Shown one piece after another: positions 22,006 to 33,591 of a stretch of DNA of 64,000 nt. The stretch spans positions 1-64,000 of the forward strand of contig LLCB01000208.1 in assembly GCA_001414345.1 (NCBI GenBank). Direction: 5' to 3'. The stretch comes from Hymenoscyphus infarciens (lineage: Eukaryota; Ascomycota; Leotiomycetes; Helotiales; Helotiaceae). The first letter of the stretch is position 1. Every line of letters starts with the position of its first letter. Under the pieces are notes generated by a model. It made no database searches, was not told the origin of the DNA, and worked only from the letters and a program-made list of their open reading frames with translations. The position numbers and the translations under genes were made by a program.

Positions 22006-25000
22006 ATGGCGGACAAGGGGATCAGAGAGTGGATGGATGCTCTTTCTCTGAATGATGGCCAGGCATTGGAGGAGAGAGTCGTAGTGACCGATGTCGCTGG
22101 ATGTAAGCCTATCGTTTTCTATCTCGACGACCGCCACTAATGTTTACAGCTTTTGAAATGGGCTCCATGACATTTCTTGAAGTCATACAGGATTTGGAGC
22201 CATATGTCGGAGAGGACCAAACCGATCTTCTGATGGTTAGCAGAGGTATAACCTTCATTCTAATTCCAAAGTGATAACAACGATCTGACATCTCTAGGAA
22301 TGTCTCTCTTCTCAATTATGTTGGGAGCGGTGGATCGTGACTCAATGACACGCCAAGATAGTAAGAACCCTTCTCGATAACTCACGTGCTGGACTAATTC
22401 ATCGTGGCCCAACTAATCTCTGAATACCTGCGAACCCGATTGGAGAATGAAGCCGGAATCTCCAACTACAGATACGGACTGAATGAGGTCGCGGACAGTC
22501 TCATTGCAATCACAACCTGGAAGAGATTTGTCCCCAGCGAAGCTGTGCTACTAGTCAAAGCCATTTTCAAGTTGGCTCAGGGAAATACCCCTGTCTTTAT
22601 GAATCAGACACCACACACCCGTCGGAAATATTACGAAATAGTCGCCCATCTAAGCAAAAGATTTCTACCACAGCTTCAGCGAGATCTGGGCGCTTCTGAG
22701 TTTGTGACTGATTTGGTTGAATTAGGAGCTCGGGAAAAATCAGCTGTCTGTCTGAGAGCGCTGTTCGCAACATATGGTGATATTAGCATTGACTGGAACC
22801 TGGGCCCAGCGGAATACACACAAATCTGGGAATCGTTTATGCGCTACTTCCCAATCACCTTGACGGTTACTCCAAACGACCAACCGAAGCCAGAAGAACT
22901 TAGAGAATTGTTGCTACGCTGCATCACGGCGAATGATTTCTATGCGAAAGAGGGATTTGAGAAATTTTTGGGGGAGATTGATATTGATCAATCTGCCAAC
23001 ACAAAGGTACAAGTTTCGAAATTTCTCTCCTGGTTAGTTACTAACCTTTAAGCAGAAGCAAATCCTCGTCGCCATTAAAGCCTGTGTTAAGGCCTTCTCG
23101 ATTCCAACTTTGACTGAGTGGGCATCAAAGATTTGGGACAGCCTAAAATTCGAGATTTGGAACGGTGAAAACGAGGAGTTTATAGAGGATTCTCTCGATA
23201 TAATTCACTCAATCGTGGCCCACTTGACGAATTCTGACTGGAGTTGGAGTGAGAAAAGCGAGGTTTCCTCCTTCATCGATGGCATCGTTGCGGAGATTTT
23301 CGAACGATTGTCCGACATGAAGCGGTATATATCTGGAAGTGAACGAATGCTAAACGCCATCGCTTCTGCGTCACCTTTATCCCTTCATCTTGTTATCAGA
23401 GGAGTTTTTCCAGGTCTTTGCATCATGGCTCAAGATGATCACTCAAAGGTGTCGAAAAAGTCGATCGTTGGTGTGTTCAACTCTATTCTCCAGGCACGAG
23501 TTCTTCTGGCGGCGGATGCAAACACGTATGAAGAACGATACAACTTGGAACCAGCAGGTTTTGTCTTCTCTCCCACAGAACGATTCGAGCAAGAAGCAAG
23601 ATTGCTTTCCGATATGCAACCCTTCCATGAATCAATCAAAGATTTGTACTTTGATGCTATTTCAGAGTTGAAGGCAGGTTCGACCGAGGATCCTTCCATG
23701 GGTGATGTGGTAGCCCAGGGTTTCGTGTATCTCGCCCAGATCGTAGGCCTTTTGGGGACTGCAAGCGGAATCGTTTTGGAGACATTGAATGAAGTGGCTT
23801 TGGCAGGGTCATCTTCAGCAGATTTACAGCGCGCCGCTCTGAAAGCAATCCGTGACATTTCGACATTCGATTCTAATGGCTTCGTTGGGGTTACGGTTCT
23901 AAAATTTCTGGGAGAATTACCGGATGAAATTGAAGACGCGACAACTTCTTCCGGTGCCCTGGAACGAGTTATGGACATATTGGAGAATCTAGTGCAGATT
24001 GCTTGCACCTCCTCGGTCAACCATTACAACTTCCACAAGTTTCTTTTGACGAAATTTGATCAGGTTCGTCAACACAAGGGACAATTGCAATACTTGAATG
24101 TTATTCTTGCAGCATCCCGTAGAGCTTTATCTTTATTCGACTCTGGATTGCCAGCAGATGCTCGTGACGCCAGTATTCTCAGTCCGGAAGACAGAGTCAG
24201 CGGTCCCTACTCAAGCATTGTCTTCCCACTACTCGATCGCATGGTTGGCGTAGTGGGAGATTCTGGGTCCTCATATATTGGATTACAAAACTCTATTGAC
24301 CCAACGCAGCCATGGAATGATCTTACGATCAGTTTACTCGGACAAATGCTCACCATCGCCATGCTCGCCGAGTATTCTATTTCTTTCGTCAACGAAGGCC
24401 AATTGGTCTACCAAAAGGTAGACAATATTCTTGTTTCACACGACAAGAGTCTACCCTCGGGCGCCCCATCAGGCCTCATTACTCTATTTCGGAGTGTGGG
24501 GGATCTCAAGGCTGTGGACTTCGACTCGCAAATGAATTTCAGTAGCTGGACTGGTGATAAATCCCTCACGATGTTCTTGGCCGTTTCTTTATTGGTAGGT
24601 ATCAACCCCAAGGACAGTTCTGTAAGTCTTATTCCTTTCCACTCATACTGATACGTACTAATTTCTTAAATAGCACGTACCCCTTGGTCTCAATATCGGA
24701 GAATACGCTTCCACAATGCTCAAAACTTCGATCAGCACAGAAGCCAATTCTTCTCCCCTCGCAAAGATCTCATTCCTCTACTTTTTGCAACTATTGGTAA
24801 ACAAGTTTGAAGCTGGTAAAAAGCGAGCATCACCAGAAACCCCCACAATCTTCGAAGAACTCCTCAGCATCGTGGATACCGCCTCCTCCCGCACGCCTGA
24901 AGAAATTGATAACATATATCGAGCCCTGGCATACTATACTTCAGCCTCTTTATTAGCATACCACCGCGAACCAACGGAAAAACTCCTTGAGCGAATGATT

Positions 25001-25621
25001 TCTGGCATCGCAATTCCGGAACATAGTCTCAAAGTCGCGCAAAGCTTTAGAATCCTCATCGGGCCCTCACCAGTCCTTCTAAAGCGGAGTTTCTGTAATG
25101 TTCGGCCATTGCATCAATCTTTCCTCTTTAATAAAGCTGCAACGCGGATTATGGAGCTTTGGCGTTCCGCTGAAGACACCGAGATTAAGGGAAATTACCT
25201 CGTTGCTCTCGCCGGGATTCTGGGCTTCATCAATACGAGTCACCTTGTGGATAATGTATCTGCGATTTTCCCTGCTGTCCTTGAGGGGACGAATTCTGGG
25301 GATTCTTGGAGCCAGGAGGCTTTTATCCGGGTTATTTTCACGCTTGTCCCTTTTTCTTCCACTACTATCGAGGAATATCTTGATAGTGTCATCGCACGGA
25401 TGACGGATAGGATTCATGGCGATAAAAATGCTTCGGTTCGGTGCAGAGCGATGGCTTTGGAGGTTTTGGCGCTTTTGGTGAAGCATGTTGATGCGGGGAA
25501 ATTGGTTCAGCGGAAATTCAAGGTGGTGGGGGAGATTGATGTTGCGCTTGGTGATAGTAGGAGGGAAGTTAGACATAAGGCTGAGGTTTGTAAGATGGTT
25601 TGGTTCAACCTCAAAGGTTAG
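22006..25621 (+). CDS. MET18: MMS19/MET18 Fe-S targeting and DNA repair HEAT-repeat protein, about 1123 aa
   Basis: Six exons: 22006-22102, 22150-22245, 22298-22360, 22405-23006, 23056-24621 and 24674-25621. The total is in phase, about 1123 aa, the usual fungal length. The start MADKGIREWMDALSLND follows a 5' UTR splice acceptor. The N-terminal region (SFEMGSMTFLEVIQDLEPY, MSLFSIMLGAVDRDSM, RCITANDFYAKEGFEKFL) and the helical C terminus (RHKAEVCKMVWFNLKG) match MMS19, an all-helical HEAT scaffold. It docks the cytosolic iron-sulphur assembly complex to client proteins such as DNA polymerases and XPD-type helicases. Intron 3 is odd: donor GTAAGA at 22361 and branch CTAAT, but the expected acceptor reads TCATCG, not TCATAG. 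The next in-phase AG (after 22453) would delete about 15 conserved residues. The intron 4 acceptor could also be 3 bp upstream. Confidence 0.88.
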
Positions 25622-25779
25622 ATGAGTTGGGAGATTTGGGGAAGAAATCGGTAGAATGATGGGTAGATGCCTAAGTGGAGAAATGAGGATACATCAGAGG
25701 TACATTAGAGGTAGAACATTTTTAATGAATGACAAATGGGAAATGAAGAGTTTATAAAGAAATCTCGACTTTGCGATGT

Positions 25780-27850
25780 GATAAATATGTTCTATTTTAG
25801 GTAAATTTCATCTATAGTACACCAAAATGCTCTTCTTTATAATATTAGAGTATGTCTATTCAAAAGAGAAAAAATAGTCCAGATATCTAAAGTAATTGAT
25901 ATCAAAAATAAGAGTTACTTAGCTCTTAGAAAACGTTATAAATCTTTCTCTTACTTCTTTCAAGTAACTACGTTTAATAAAATTTATTATTTAGAGAAGT
26001 TTAGAGAAATATAATTCTAGAAAGAATCTTCGGATATCAAATATTATATCTTTATTTATTATTTCAAGGAAGTATAGCAAATTTCTTTAATTAATTTATA
26101 TAATTAGTATATTTTAATAAGTATTCTTTTCTTATTTTTAGTAAGCATTTAGATCGTAGTATATAAATTAGTATAAATAAATATAAACGAGGTATCGCGC
26201 TTATAGTAGTAACTCTATAAGCTTATAATAGTAGAAAAGATATATATAGTAATATATAAGACTAAATAAGAGAGAGATATTAAATTTATAGCTCTAAGCT
26301 AAATACGAGTAAGAGCTAAGTACTTGAGATAGTTATAGTTTCTTTATTAATATAATTATATATTTAATCTACGAATAAATTCTTAAATTTCTTATATCTC
26401 TAATCGTATTAAAAGACTTAGTCTACTAAAACCGCTGCTCCGCTTCTATAGTCTTCCTCTCTACTATACTACTATCTATTACGCTTATTGAAGTTATAGA
26501 GTTGAAGTAGTTATCTAAGGAGATTTAGCGAGAATATATATTAAGTTCGATATAGAACGAAATATACTCCGGCTTACGAGATTATAGAGATTTTTTGCTC
26601 GAGTATCTTTAGAGATAACCTAAGTGCTATATAATAAAAATAACTCTCTTTCTATAATCTAGACTTAAATAGCCTTAGAACGATATAAACTAAAAATGTT
26701 ACTTATCTAAAAAGCTAAACTCTCTTTCACATTCTTAGAGACGGCTTCCTTTATAGTCACTTCTTATATATATAGGACTAAAAAGTAGTTTAAGTTACTC
26801 TTAGAGAGAGAGAGTAATATAATATAGAAAGCTTCATAAAGGGAACTTACTATTCTATTATATATCTTTCGAGATAGAATATCTAGAGCTCGTCGGATAA
26901 ATTACATATATATGTAAATCTATAAAAACCTATATTTTTCGCTAGATAGAAAAATTTGACTCCGTCGCTTCGAATATAAGTAGAAGAGTGATTAAAAACC
27001 AACTATGTTATAAGTTTCTTAATACTTATACATAAACTCCTATATGTAGTCTTAGTTAATTAGAGTAAAGGTTGGTTATATATAAGTTATAAAGCACGAT
27101 TTGCTAAGAGTCTATTTGGCTTACTATGAGATAATATTAAATTATCTAATAAATATGCCGAGACTTTTTAAAAGTAGCTCGGTATATATTTATTTAATTA
27201 TCTAATTATCTAATAATAAATTCTATAATCGTTTAGCTCTTTATTACAAGTATCGGTAAGATTAATAATAGCCTCTAGTACTAGTATTAATATACTAGAG
27301 AATATTCTAATTAGCGTGATTTTGACGATAATAGAATAATTACTTTTTTTGGTAAGAATAATCTTTTAAATAAAGATTAGATTATTTAGCTAAATATTCT
27401 GGCTTAAAAAATATGCGGGCTAAACGATTTAGTATATATTAAAGTGTTGAATATATTAAATTATCCGTTATTATTATGGTGCCTTTTTAGTGGTATATAT
27501 ACTAAATTATCCAAAAAATATGCCAGCTAAACAGGCTCTAAGCTCTTCGGAGACAGAAATAGTTCCCTTTTTATAAGTTAGATAGAAAGATATCTTTTAT
27601 ACGATATAATAATTTGAAAAATATAGTTAAAAAGAATAATTGGCTTTCGAATATACTTATTAATACATGTACTAGCTTAGAAACAATTTGGTTATAACGT
27701 GGTTGTGTAGTACTTATATGGTGAAAAAAACAGAGGGCTAGTGCGCCACAGATATCAGGAAAATGTACAAAAAATAGAAAATCCCTCCAGAGTCCAAATT
27801 AACGTGTTAATAATTATAAAAAAGCCTTAATTATTTCAACTACTTAGCTG
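25780..27850. mobile_element. RIP-degraded AT-rich tract, unclassified
   Basis: About 2 kb of strongly AT-rich DNA dense in TA dinucleotides and stop codons in all frames, directly after MMS19. It fits RIP-mutated transposon remains. I could not recover a recognisable protein motif on either strand, so the element type is open. Composition returns to normal near 27.85 kb. Confidence 0.65.
27107..27539. mobile_element. possible MITE inside the AT-rich tract
   Basis: The left end AGAGTCTATTTGGCT and the right end, read on the other strand, AGAGCCTGTTTAGCT match at 12 of 15 positions, and all differences are transitions as RIP would make. Both ends continue into ATGCC and TAAATTAT words. An inner inverted repeat (AATAAATATGCCGAG against CTCGGTATATATTTATT) lies at about 27149-27195. 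The target duplication is unclear. Confidence 0.4.
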
Positions 27851-28300
27851 TTATATAGTCCTTTGTGTTACGAGAGTGCGGATACCGAAGCTTTTTCAGT
27901 CCCCCTGAAACCCTCGCTTCACCCCCACTTCGGCCACGCAGTCACGTTCCTGTTCTCCTTTCTATTAGCCAATTATAATTTGCTTTCTACTCGGCTCTGC
28001 CATGTACAACTCAACACGAGTTCTTTTCAGAGTTCAGGGTTCCAAGTGGGTCCCTCGCGAAGATTCTTCTCTCAACGCGTGTCAAGCGCTAGCAAAACGA
28101 ATACGCCAACACCTTAGGGCCCAACTCGGCCCTCACTCTACCATTAAATCGCCCTATGGATAAGTAAGCTTACACGGAAGCTATTTTTAGCTTGGCAGTA
28201 CTACAACTGCAACTATATCGGTCTTGAATGCTGAAGTAATTACGTTTAAAGTACCTACAATACCTAAAAATATTATAACTTAATGTATGTGCCTTACTTA

Positions 28301-28362
28301 TGCTTCAAGCCAAAGTAGTTCAAGTTTCACTACTGAAATTCGGTCTACTTTGGTTTGAAGCA
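28301..28362. repeat. 18-bp stem hairpin
   Basis: 28301-28318 and 28345-28362 are complementary at 17 of 18 positions (TGCTTCAAGCCAAAGTAG arm) around a 26-nt loop. It lies in a gene-poor stretch (27.85-28.86 kb) where I see no supported gene. It may be a tiny foldback element. Confidence 0.6.
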
Positions 28363-28860
28363 CAAAGATCCAGCCTGGTATAACCTAGAGCAAGCTGAAA
28401 CTAAAACTACACAATCACGCCCTTGCAGTGTGCAACAAAAAGAAGTCATCTTTCTAATCTCACGCGATGTTGTTGGAATTCCCCAAGCACAAAAACGCAA
28501 TTAACGAGATTGGGATGCTAGCGTCTGTCATGTCTCGAGGCATCAGCGTGAGGGAACCGATTTCTGCTCCCTGTGCAACATGAAGGTATAGCCGATTGGC
28601 GAGGACCCGCACAGGTTGCAAAATCCTCTAACTATTTCTCCTGCACCTTAAAGGAGCTCAGCCCACGGCGAACGAGGTGTAACTTACGAAATTCTCAAAG
28701 CACTCAGAAATCCCAAACTCATTCCAGTCATTAACTATGTACATATATTTCTCTCATCCTGATCTTGCTTCAGCTGCTCCTCGTCAAGTTTTTTGGCACA
28801 TGTTCATTCCGTCTTCCGAGATAGGGGAGCCCAGGTCGGTGACACGGTAGCAAAACTCGT

Positions 28861-29217
28861 CTATGGGCTTGCCGTCTTTGGGCCTTTGGCAGGTCTTGAT
28901 TCTTGTCGTTGAGAAAATCGCCGATACTGGGCCATTGGAGCTTCATTTAGGATTTTTTTTTGTGAACTGTTAACGGAGGTGTTAGTGAAATGCGAGGCAG
29001 GAGGATGGGGATGTGGTGGACTACGTACGGTATTGGCGTGGACCATATGGTTGGCGTTCGAGTATTTGAATGCTTGCGCCTTAGGTTTGACAGCTGTCTT
29101 TACAGATCTTTTCTCAGCAACTTTACTGGTGGGAGCAGCAGCATTCGAGGAAGTCTTTGATATTATTGCTTTAAAATTGAAGAAGTAAGAAGGGAAAGTA
29201 TTAGGGGTCAAAGTCAA
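28861..29217 (-). CDS. possible small basic hypothetical protein
   Basis: An open frame of 118 codons, Lys/Ala/Ser-rich (AEKRSVKTAVKPKAQAFKY), with no recognised domain. An internal intron-like segment (GTACGTAG...CACTAAC...TTAACAG, 62 bp) would change the frame and shorten the product to about 70 aa. It lies downstream of the T5orf172 gene on the same strand. It may be spurious. Confidence 0.28.
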   Translation of the reverse strand: MTLTPNTFPSYFFNFKAIISKTSSNAAAPTSKVAEKRSVKTAVKPKAQAFKYSNANHMVHANTVRSPPHPHPPASHFTNTSVNSSQKKILNEAPMAQYRRFSQRQESRPAKGPKTASP

Positions 29218-29297
29218 TTACACGCTGAAAGTACATCCAAGACATAGTAAAAGTAGAAAGAGAAAAAAAGCCAAATTAGCTTACTAGCAAGTCAAAT

Positions 29298-31470
29298 TCA
29301 GGAGAGTTCAAACCATTTAGCCACCGCATTCTTAGAAAACAATTTCTCTGTATCACTCTCATCCCGATTTGAAGGTCCCTGTGGCGGGCTTGCATCGTAT
29401 GACGAAACTTCCTCTTCCGACGAACTCTCTCCATCATCGCTTGTCCAGTCATCATCAGACGCAATCATCGTTTCAATGCCAAGGTATCTCAACGATTGAT
29501 TGAATTTTCTTTCCACACTTTCTCTCCCGCCAATTTGGATTTCCTTCATTATCTTATTTACTTCATCGACAAAGTCACTTGTCAATGGAGTGCTGATTGT
29601 CATCGTGGATTTTTCACCATCTTCACCAGCATTATAATTGACCTCTGTACGCTGCGTAACACCGGCCGTAGCTTTCCCGGAGTATGTCCCACCATCTGGA
29701 AAACCAGGTACCTCGTTTTGCATTTTGCGTTTCCGTGGGTTGGATCCCACTTTGGGATTCATGTCGGTAAATCCCGGTTCCTGCGAATTTGCTGCATATA
29801 GCTCGTGTTCTTTCATGCGATATGAACTAGGAGCCTCTGCATCATGGGACTTCCGAGAAACCTTTCGACCATGAGAATTCGACTTTGTTTGTCGATAGTT
29901 GCTGGTGGGGGATTTCCCAGGACCAAATAAGCGTGGTCCCTTTGCTCTCTTGAAGCGAGGAAGCGGACCCTCCCATTCCCCTCGCTGATAGGCCTCTTGT
30001 AGAAACTGAAATCCCGCATGTGTTGGGTTATATCCAATACCTAGCTTCGCCTGACCGTTGAAATGTTTCAGTTCCTTTATCGTTACGACAGGTAGAAGTG
30101 TAGCGTCTCCCAGTGGGGATTCGCTTATTCCCAGGTCAGGGCGGCTGACTGATCGACTTCCAGTTTGGATGGCTTTTATATGCTCCGCAAGCTCCTCAAC
30201 TTCCTGCATATATCTGATATGGTTGGACAGTCGATCCTTCAAAGTGCTTGGTTGAAGACGCGGAGGAAAATCAACTACACTGTCAAAAACATAGAAGAAA
30301 TCTTTATCGATACTTTCAAAGCTCGGTGGCAAGGATGATAAATGTCCATAGCGATTCCTCATCGTTCGTGCAATTCGCATCAAGTCTCCAAAGTCGCCTT
30401 TGAGAGTTGGTAGCTGGAGTAAATCACATATAGATCGTAGGTTTCTTTCCAAAAAGATCGCATTGACATACAATGCTCTTTGTTCATCTACGGAGTCAAT
30501 TGACTCATCGATCGGATATTTGTCAATGATGGTATTCCAGACTGGTGAAACTCGGTCAGAAGCCCCACGTTGATTGAAATCTTGCTTTTTGAGAGGGTCC
30601 ATCCACTGACTTGTCAGGACGCCGTTTTGGTATGGTTGACTGAGTACCCATCTGCACCAACGAGTAACCACCTGCCGAGCATGTATGTGAGATATCGTAA
30701 ACCACTCCTTGTGCTGACGTTGATATTTGTGCACAAATCTGAGTCTTCCTTAGTAAAACCAGCTCAGCGTGGATAATGGCCTCGATCCGATTGGCATGGG
30801 GTATCATTGGCGAATGGCCGACTACTTCGGGGCTTCTCAGACATCCAGCTAGCTGATGTGCTCGATGCTCTGGATGATGTTTCGAAAAACCAATCTTGAG
30901 CGCTGCTAGAGTGCCGTAGCTTTGAGACCGGAGAATATAGATGTATCCCATTCCATGATCCCGAACCTCGCTTGGGTTTAACGGAGCACAAATCTTCGTT
31001 CGTAGCTCCTCACACACCGATTTGTTGTCAAAGATATCAGTTCGGAAGGGCTGCAAGTTGGTATCTCCAACCTTTTCCTTGAGGTCTGGTGTCGTTTTGC
31101 CTTCGCAGATCTTGGCAAGATTACGTAGCAGCTCTTGTACGACGGGAAGAAAGTTTGCTGAGGTGTTGCGTTTCGATGCGGCTTCGCACAAATGCCTCGC
31201 ACTCTCGACCCTCGTCAAGTCGTAGAACACGAATCGAGGTTTGTTTGAATCGAGTGGAAAGTCGAAGAGTATTGCTTGTTTACCCTCGTTGTCGTCCTTG
31301 TAGGCGGTTATTTGAGCACAACTACAAAGCATATTTTGCTTCATCGCCCCAAGAGGACAGCAACGAAACCTGGGGCAAAACGACCGTTTCGATAGATCCA
31401 GACTGATCTTGAGTGATGTTGGCCATGACGAGGCTGTTGTTGGACTTGGTGATACAGATTGTTCTGTCAT
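29298..31470 (-). pseudogene. T5orf172 (GIY-YIG-like) domain protein with one-base frameshift
   Basis: Two overlapping minus-strand frames form one gene. The first (start at 31470, MTEQSVSPSPTT; an ATG at 31563 is also possible) ends its useful part at AELVLLRKTQICAQ. The second resumes with YQRQHKEWFTISHIHARQVV and runs to 29298. Removing one base from the TTT run at 30726-30728 joins them into 723 codons. The domain at about residues 215-320 (GMGYIYILRSQSYGTLAALKIGFSK...HRAHQLAGC) is the T5orf172/DUF1766 module, related to GIY-YIG nucleases and common in fungal and mobile-element proteins. The C-terminal half is polar and acidic, with a Ser/Glu-rich end. The long intact second half suggests a recent lesion or a sequencing error. 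No substrate can be inferred. Confidence 0.7.
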
Positions 31471-31574
31471 TTTCAAAGTGGAATTGAGATTTAGGTCTTC
31501 AGATGTCGCTGAAAGGTTTACAAAGATTAGAGAGAGGGCAAATAAATCAGATGCAGTTTTCAATCAGTTGAATT

Positions 31575-31598
31575 GCCAGGCAGCAGCTGCTGCCTGGC
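31575..31598. repeat. 24-bp perfect palindrome
   Basis: The half-site GCCAGGCAGCAG is followed directly by its exact reverse complement, with no spacer. It lies about 105 bp upstream of the T5orf172 start, and could be an operator-like dyad or a cruciform. Confidence 0.85.
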
Positions 31599-31644
31599 GC
31601 TTAGAACGAGGGGGAGGGCTCAGGGCTCCCTACTAGTACTGAGG

Positions 31645-31838
31645 TACAGCGGTTAAGTATTGTAACCCCCCTCCCTGCTCAAAGTTTTAGGAAATTGAAT
31701 TATCTTCAAAACTCATCGAAAAAACTTGATTCCAAGTCTAGAACGATCCTTCGATAGCTATCTACATCGAGTCTTTTTTTGTAATCTTTTACTGCGTTGC
31801 AGTTGTGATGCGGGGGGGTACAATACTTAACCGCTGTA
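31645..31838. mobile_element. TA-flanked MITE, Tc1/mariner type
   Basis: Terminal inverted repeats of about 25 bp begin CAGCGGTTAAGTATTG at both ends, with one indel before a C/G run. TA dinucleotides border each end, as expected for a Tc1/mariner-class target duplication. The element is about 190 bp, with no coding capacity, so it would need a transposase supplied elsewhere. Confidence 0.75.
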
Positions 31839-32600
31839 CCGTACCTACGTACTCCGCAAATAGCTCGGTTTCAGTCCCCCCCTTGTACCAACACCAACAC
31901 CAACACCGAGACAAAAGGTGGCAGAGGAGTAAGAACGGACACCGTCACGACATCTTGGCAGGCTTACAGAGGTGGCTATGTTGTAGGTAACCAGGATCTC
32001 CATAATTCCAGATAAAAATAACATGGAAAGAGCGTCGACTGCTCAGGGAAAATTTGGATTTTAGAGGAAGTGGAGTAAAGTTGGCACGAATGTTACGGAA
32101 CAGCAGAGAGAGCTAGTTTTGAGGAATTGCCTATATCTATGTGGTTCAACACCATAAAACGGGGGCTTATCTCCACATACTGATTGTATACTCTCCTTTA
32201 TCCACAAACACTCAAATTTGGGCTCCACTAAAAAAAGTGAATATTATGGAATTGGCGAAAATGTTTCTGCTTCTTTATTCTCGTCGCCTTTCTCTTTATA
32301 TATATTGTACCATGTCGTAAACCATAAATCAGGCACATTCATTACACGCTGGCACGATGGCTGTTGTATTGAGTTCCAACATTGGACCCAAACAACTTAA
32401 AGCCATCAATCCCCGATCGCTCACATAGCCAAAAACTACTGGGCATGGTTGAATTCCGCTGGTCAGCGACTCAAGGACCATTCCTTCCTTTCCAGTAGCG
32501 ATTCGCACAAAGACAAATAGTACTCTCGAAACGCGTTTCGAGAGCCTGTGTGTCAACGATAACAAGAATTGTCCGAGTGATGGAAAGACAACGTATCTGT

Positions 32601-33045
32601 ACACCAAGGTTTGGATTTCAGCTCATCTTTGCAAGTATAAGGTATGCTAATATACACGCGCAGACTACGGCTTCATTGAGCACACAGTTATCTCAAAGCT
32701 CCAACCAATCGAACTACCTTCTAAAGGTTGCACTAGAGAATAATAGCCACTCGCCGCTTCAAAAACCCGCTGTTGAGTTTACGAGATCAAAGACATCAGA
32801 AGAATCGGTAGACGCCGGCAAAAAATCCTGCCCAGCATCCAAGTCACCTCCTACGACTCCAAAACAATTTCATCTCGGTATGTTCGAAATTGGACGTCCT
32901 TTAGGGAAAGGAAAAATTGGGCGTGCATACCTAGCGAGGGAAACGAAAGAGTGGCTTTGTTTGTGCGCTCAAGGTTCTCTATAAGAATGAAGGCAGAAAG
33001 GATGGAGTCGAGGATTAGAAAGTCAAGACAATTAGCATCATAATG
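32601..33045 (+). pseudogene. Aurora kinase N-terminal fragment
   Basis: The frame contains [26 protein letters not shown], the unmistakable start of an Aurora/Ipl1 kinase domain with its glycine-rich loop, preceded by a Ser/Gln-rich tail like fungal Aurora N termini. After ARETKEW the frame is lost. The next expected segment, [12 protein letters not shown] with the VAIK-type lysine, is present one frame over (from 32956) and is then cut by a stop. The remaining catalytic domain is absent. It is a truncated, frameshifted copy; the functional gene must lie elsewhere. Confidence 0.75.
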
Positions 33046-33194
33046 ATGTCTATCTTCAACAATTTCTATCCCTACCTCTCTCTAGAAAAACAAGCCTCCG
33101 TCGCCATACAAAAAATCCAGCATCTAATTTTGTTCAAAGAGTTGTTCAAATTACGTTGCATCTCAAATCACCAACTAGTATCCTTGAGGACTAG

Positions 33195-33453
33195 GATAAC
33201 ATAGTGAACAGCATAAAGATCTACCCAGCGACTAAGGCCTCTCACATCATTTTCCGAAATTGTAAGGTAGCCTGTGAAGCAGAAAATTTATGCTTTCAGT
33301 TCGTCCACGACGGTGCTACCTGCGCGTTGTCATACCACATCCGACTTGGCAGGAAACGTTCACCGGAAGAGAATGGGGCGCAGCAGTACAACTGGGGATA
33401 GAATCTAGACAGGATTCGGGACTGGACAGAGAAGACCAATGGTGCAAGCGCAC
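33195..33453 (+). pseudogene. fragment resembling the tail of a fringe-like glycosyltransferase
   Basis: An open frame with Cys-rich, PAN-like text (CKVACEAENLCFQFVHDGATCALS) followed by IRLGRKRSPEENG, then a TAG stop after YNWG. The same frame continues NLDRIRDWTEKTNG. This order resembles the C terminus of fungal fringe-like (GT31-type) glycosyltransferases. No catalytic domain is found upstream, so it is at best a broken fragment. Identification is from memory of the family. Confidence 0.4.
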
Positions 33454-33591
33454 ATTAGGTGAGGTCTAACCCATAACTTTTGATACAGTTGAACGCTATA
33501 AAACCATTAAGCTAAAGATGTTACGAAATGATTGTAATTTGCTGAGGTCATGTCCGTTATATTTAACATCATTGGACAAATCGAGTTTTGC

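Noticed and set aside
26400..27000. Attempt to read Copia-type integrase or RT text in the RIP tract
   Set aside because: No motif with correct spacing could be recovered on either strand, unlike the clear zinc knuckle and RT entry at 62-64 kb.
27863..28117. 84-codon frame at the border of the AT-rich tract
   Set aside because: No recognisable protein features and no introns or neighbours to support it.
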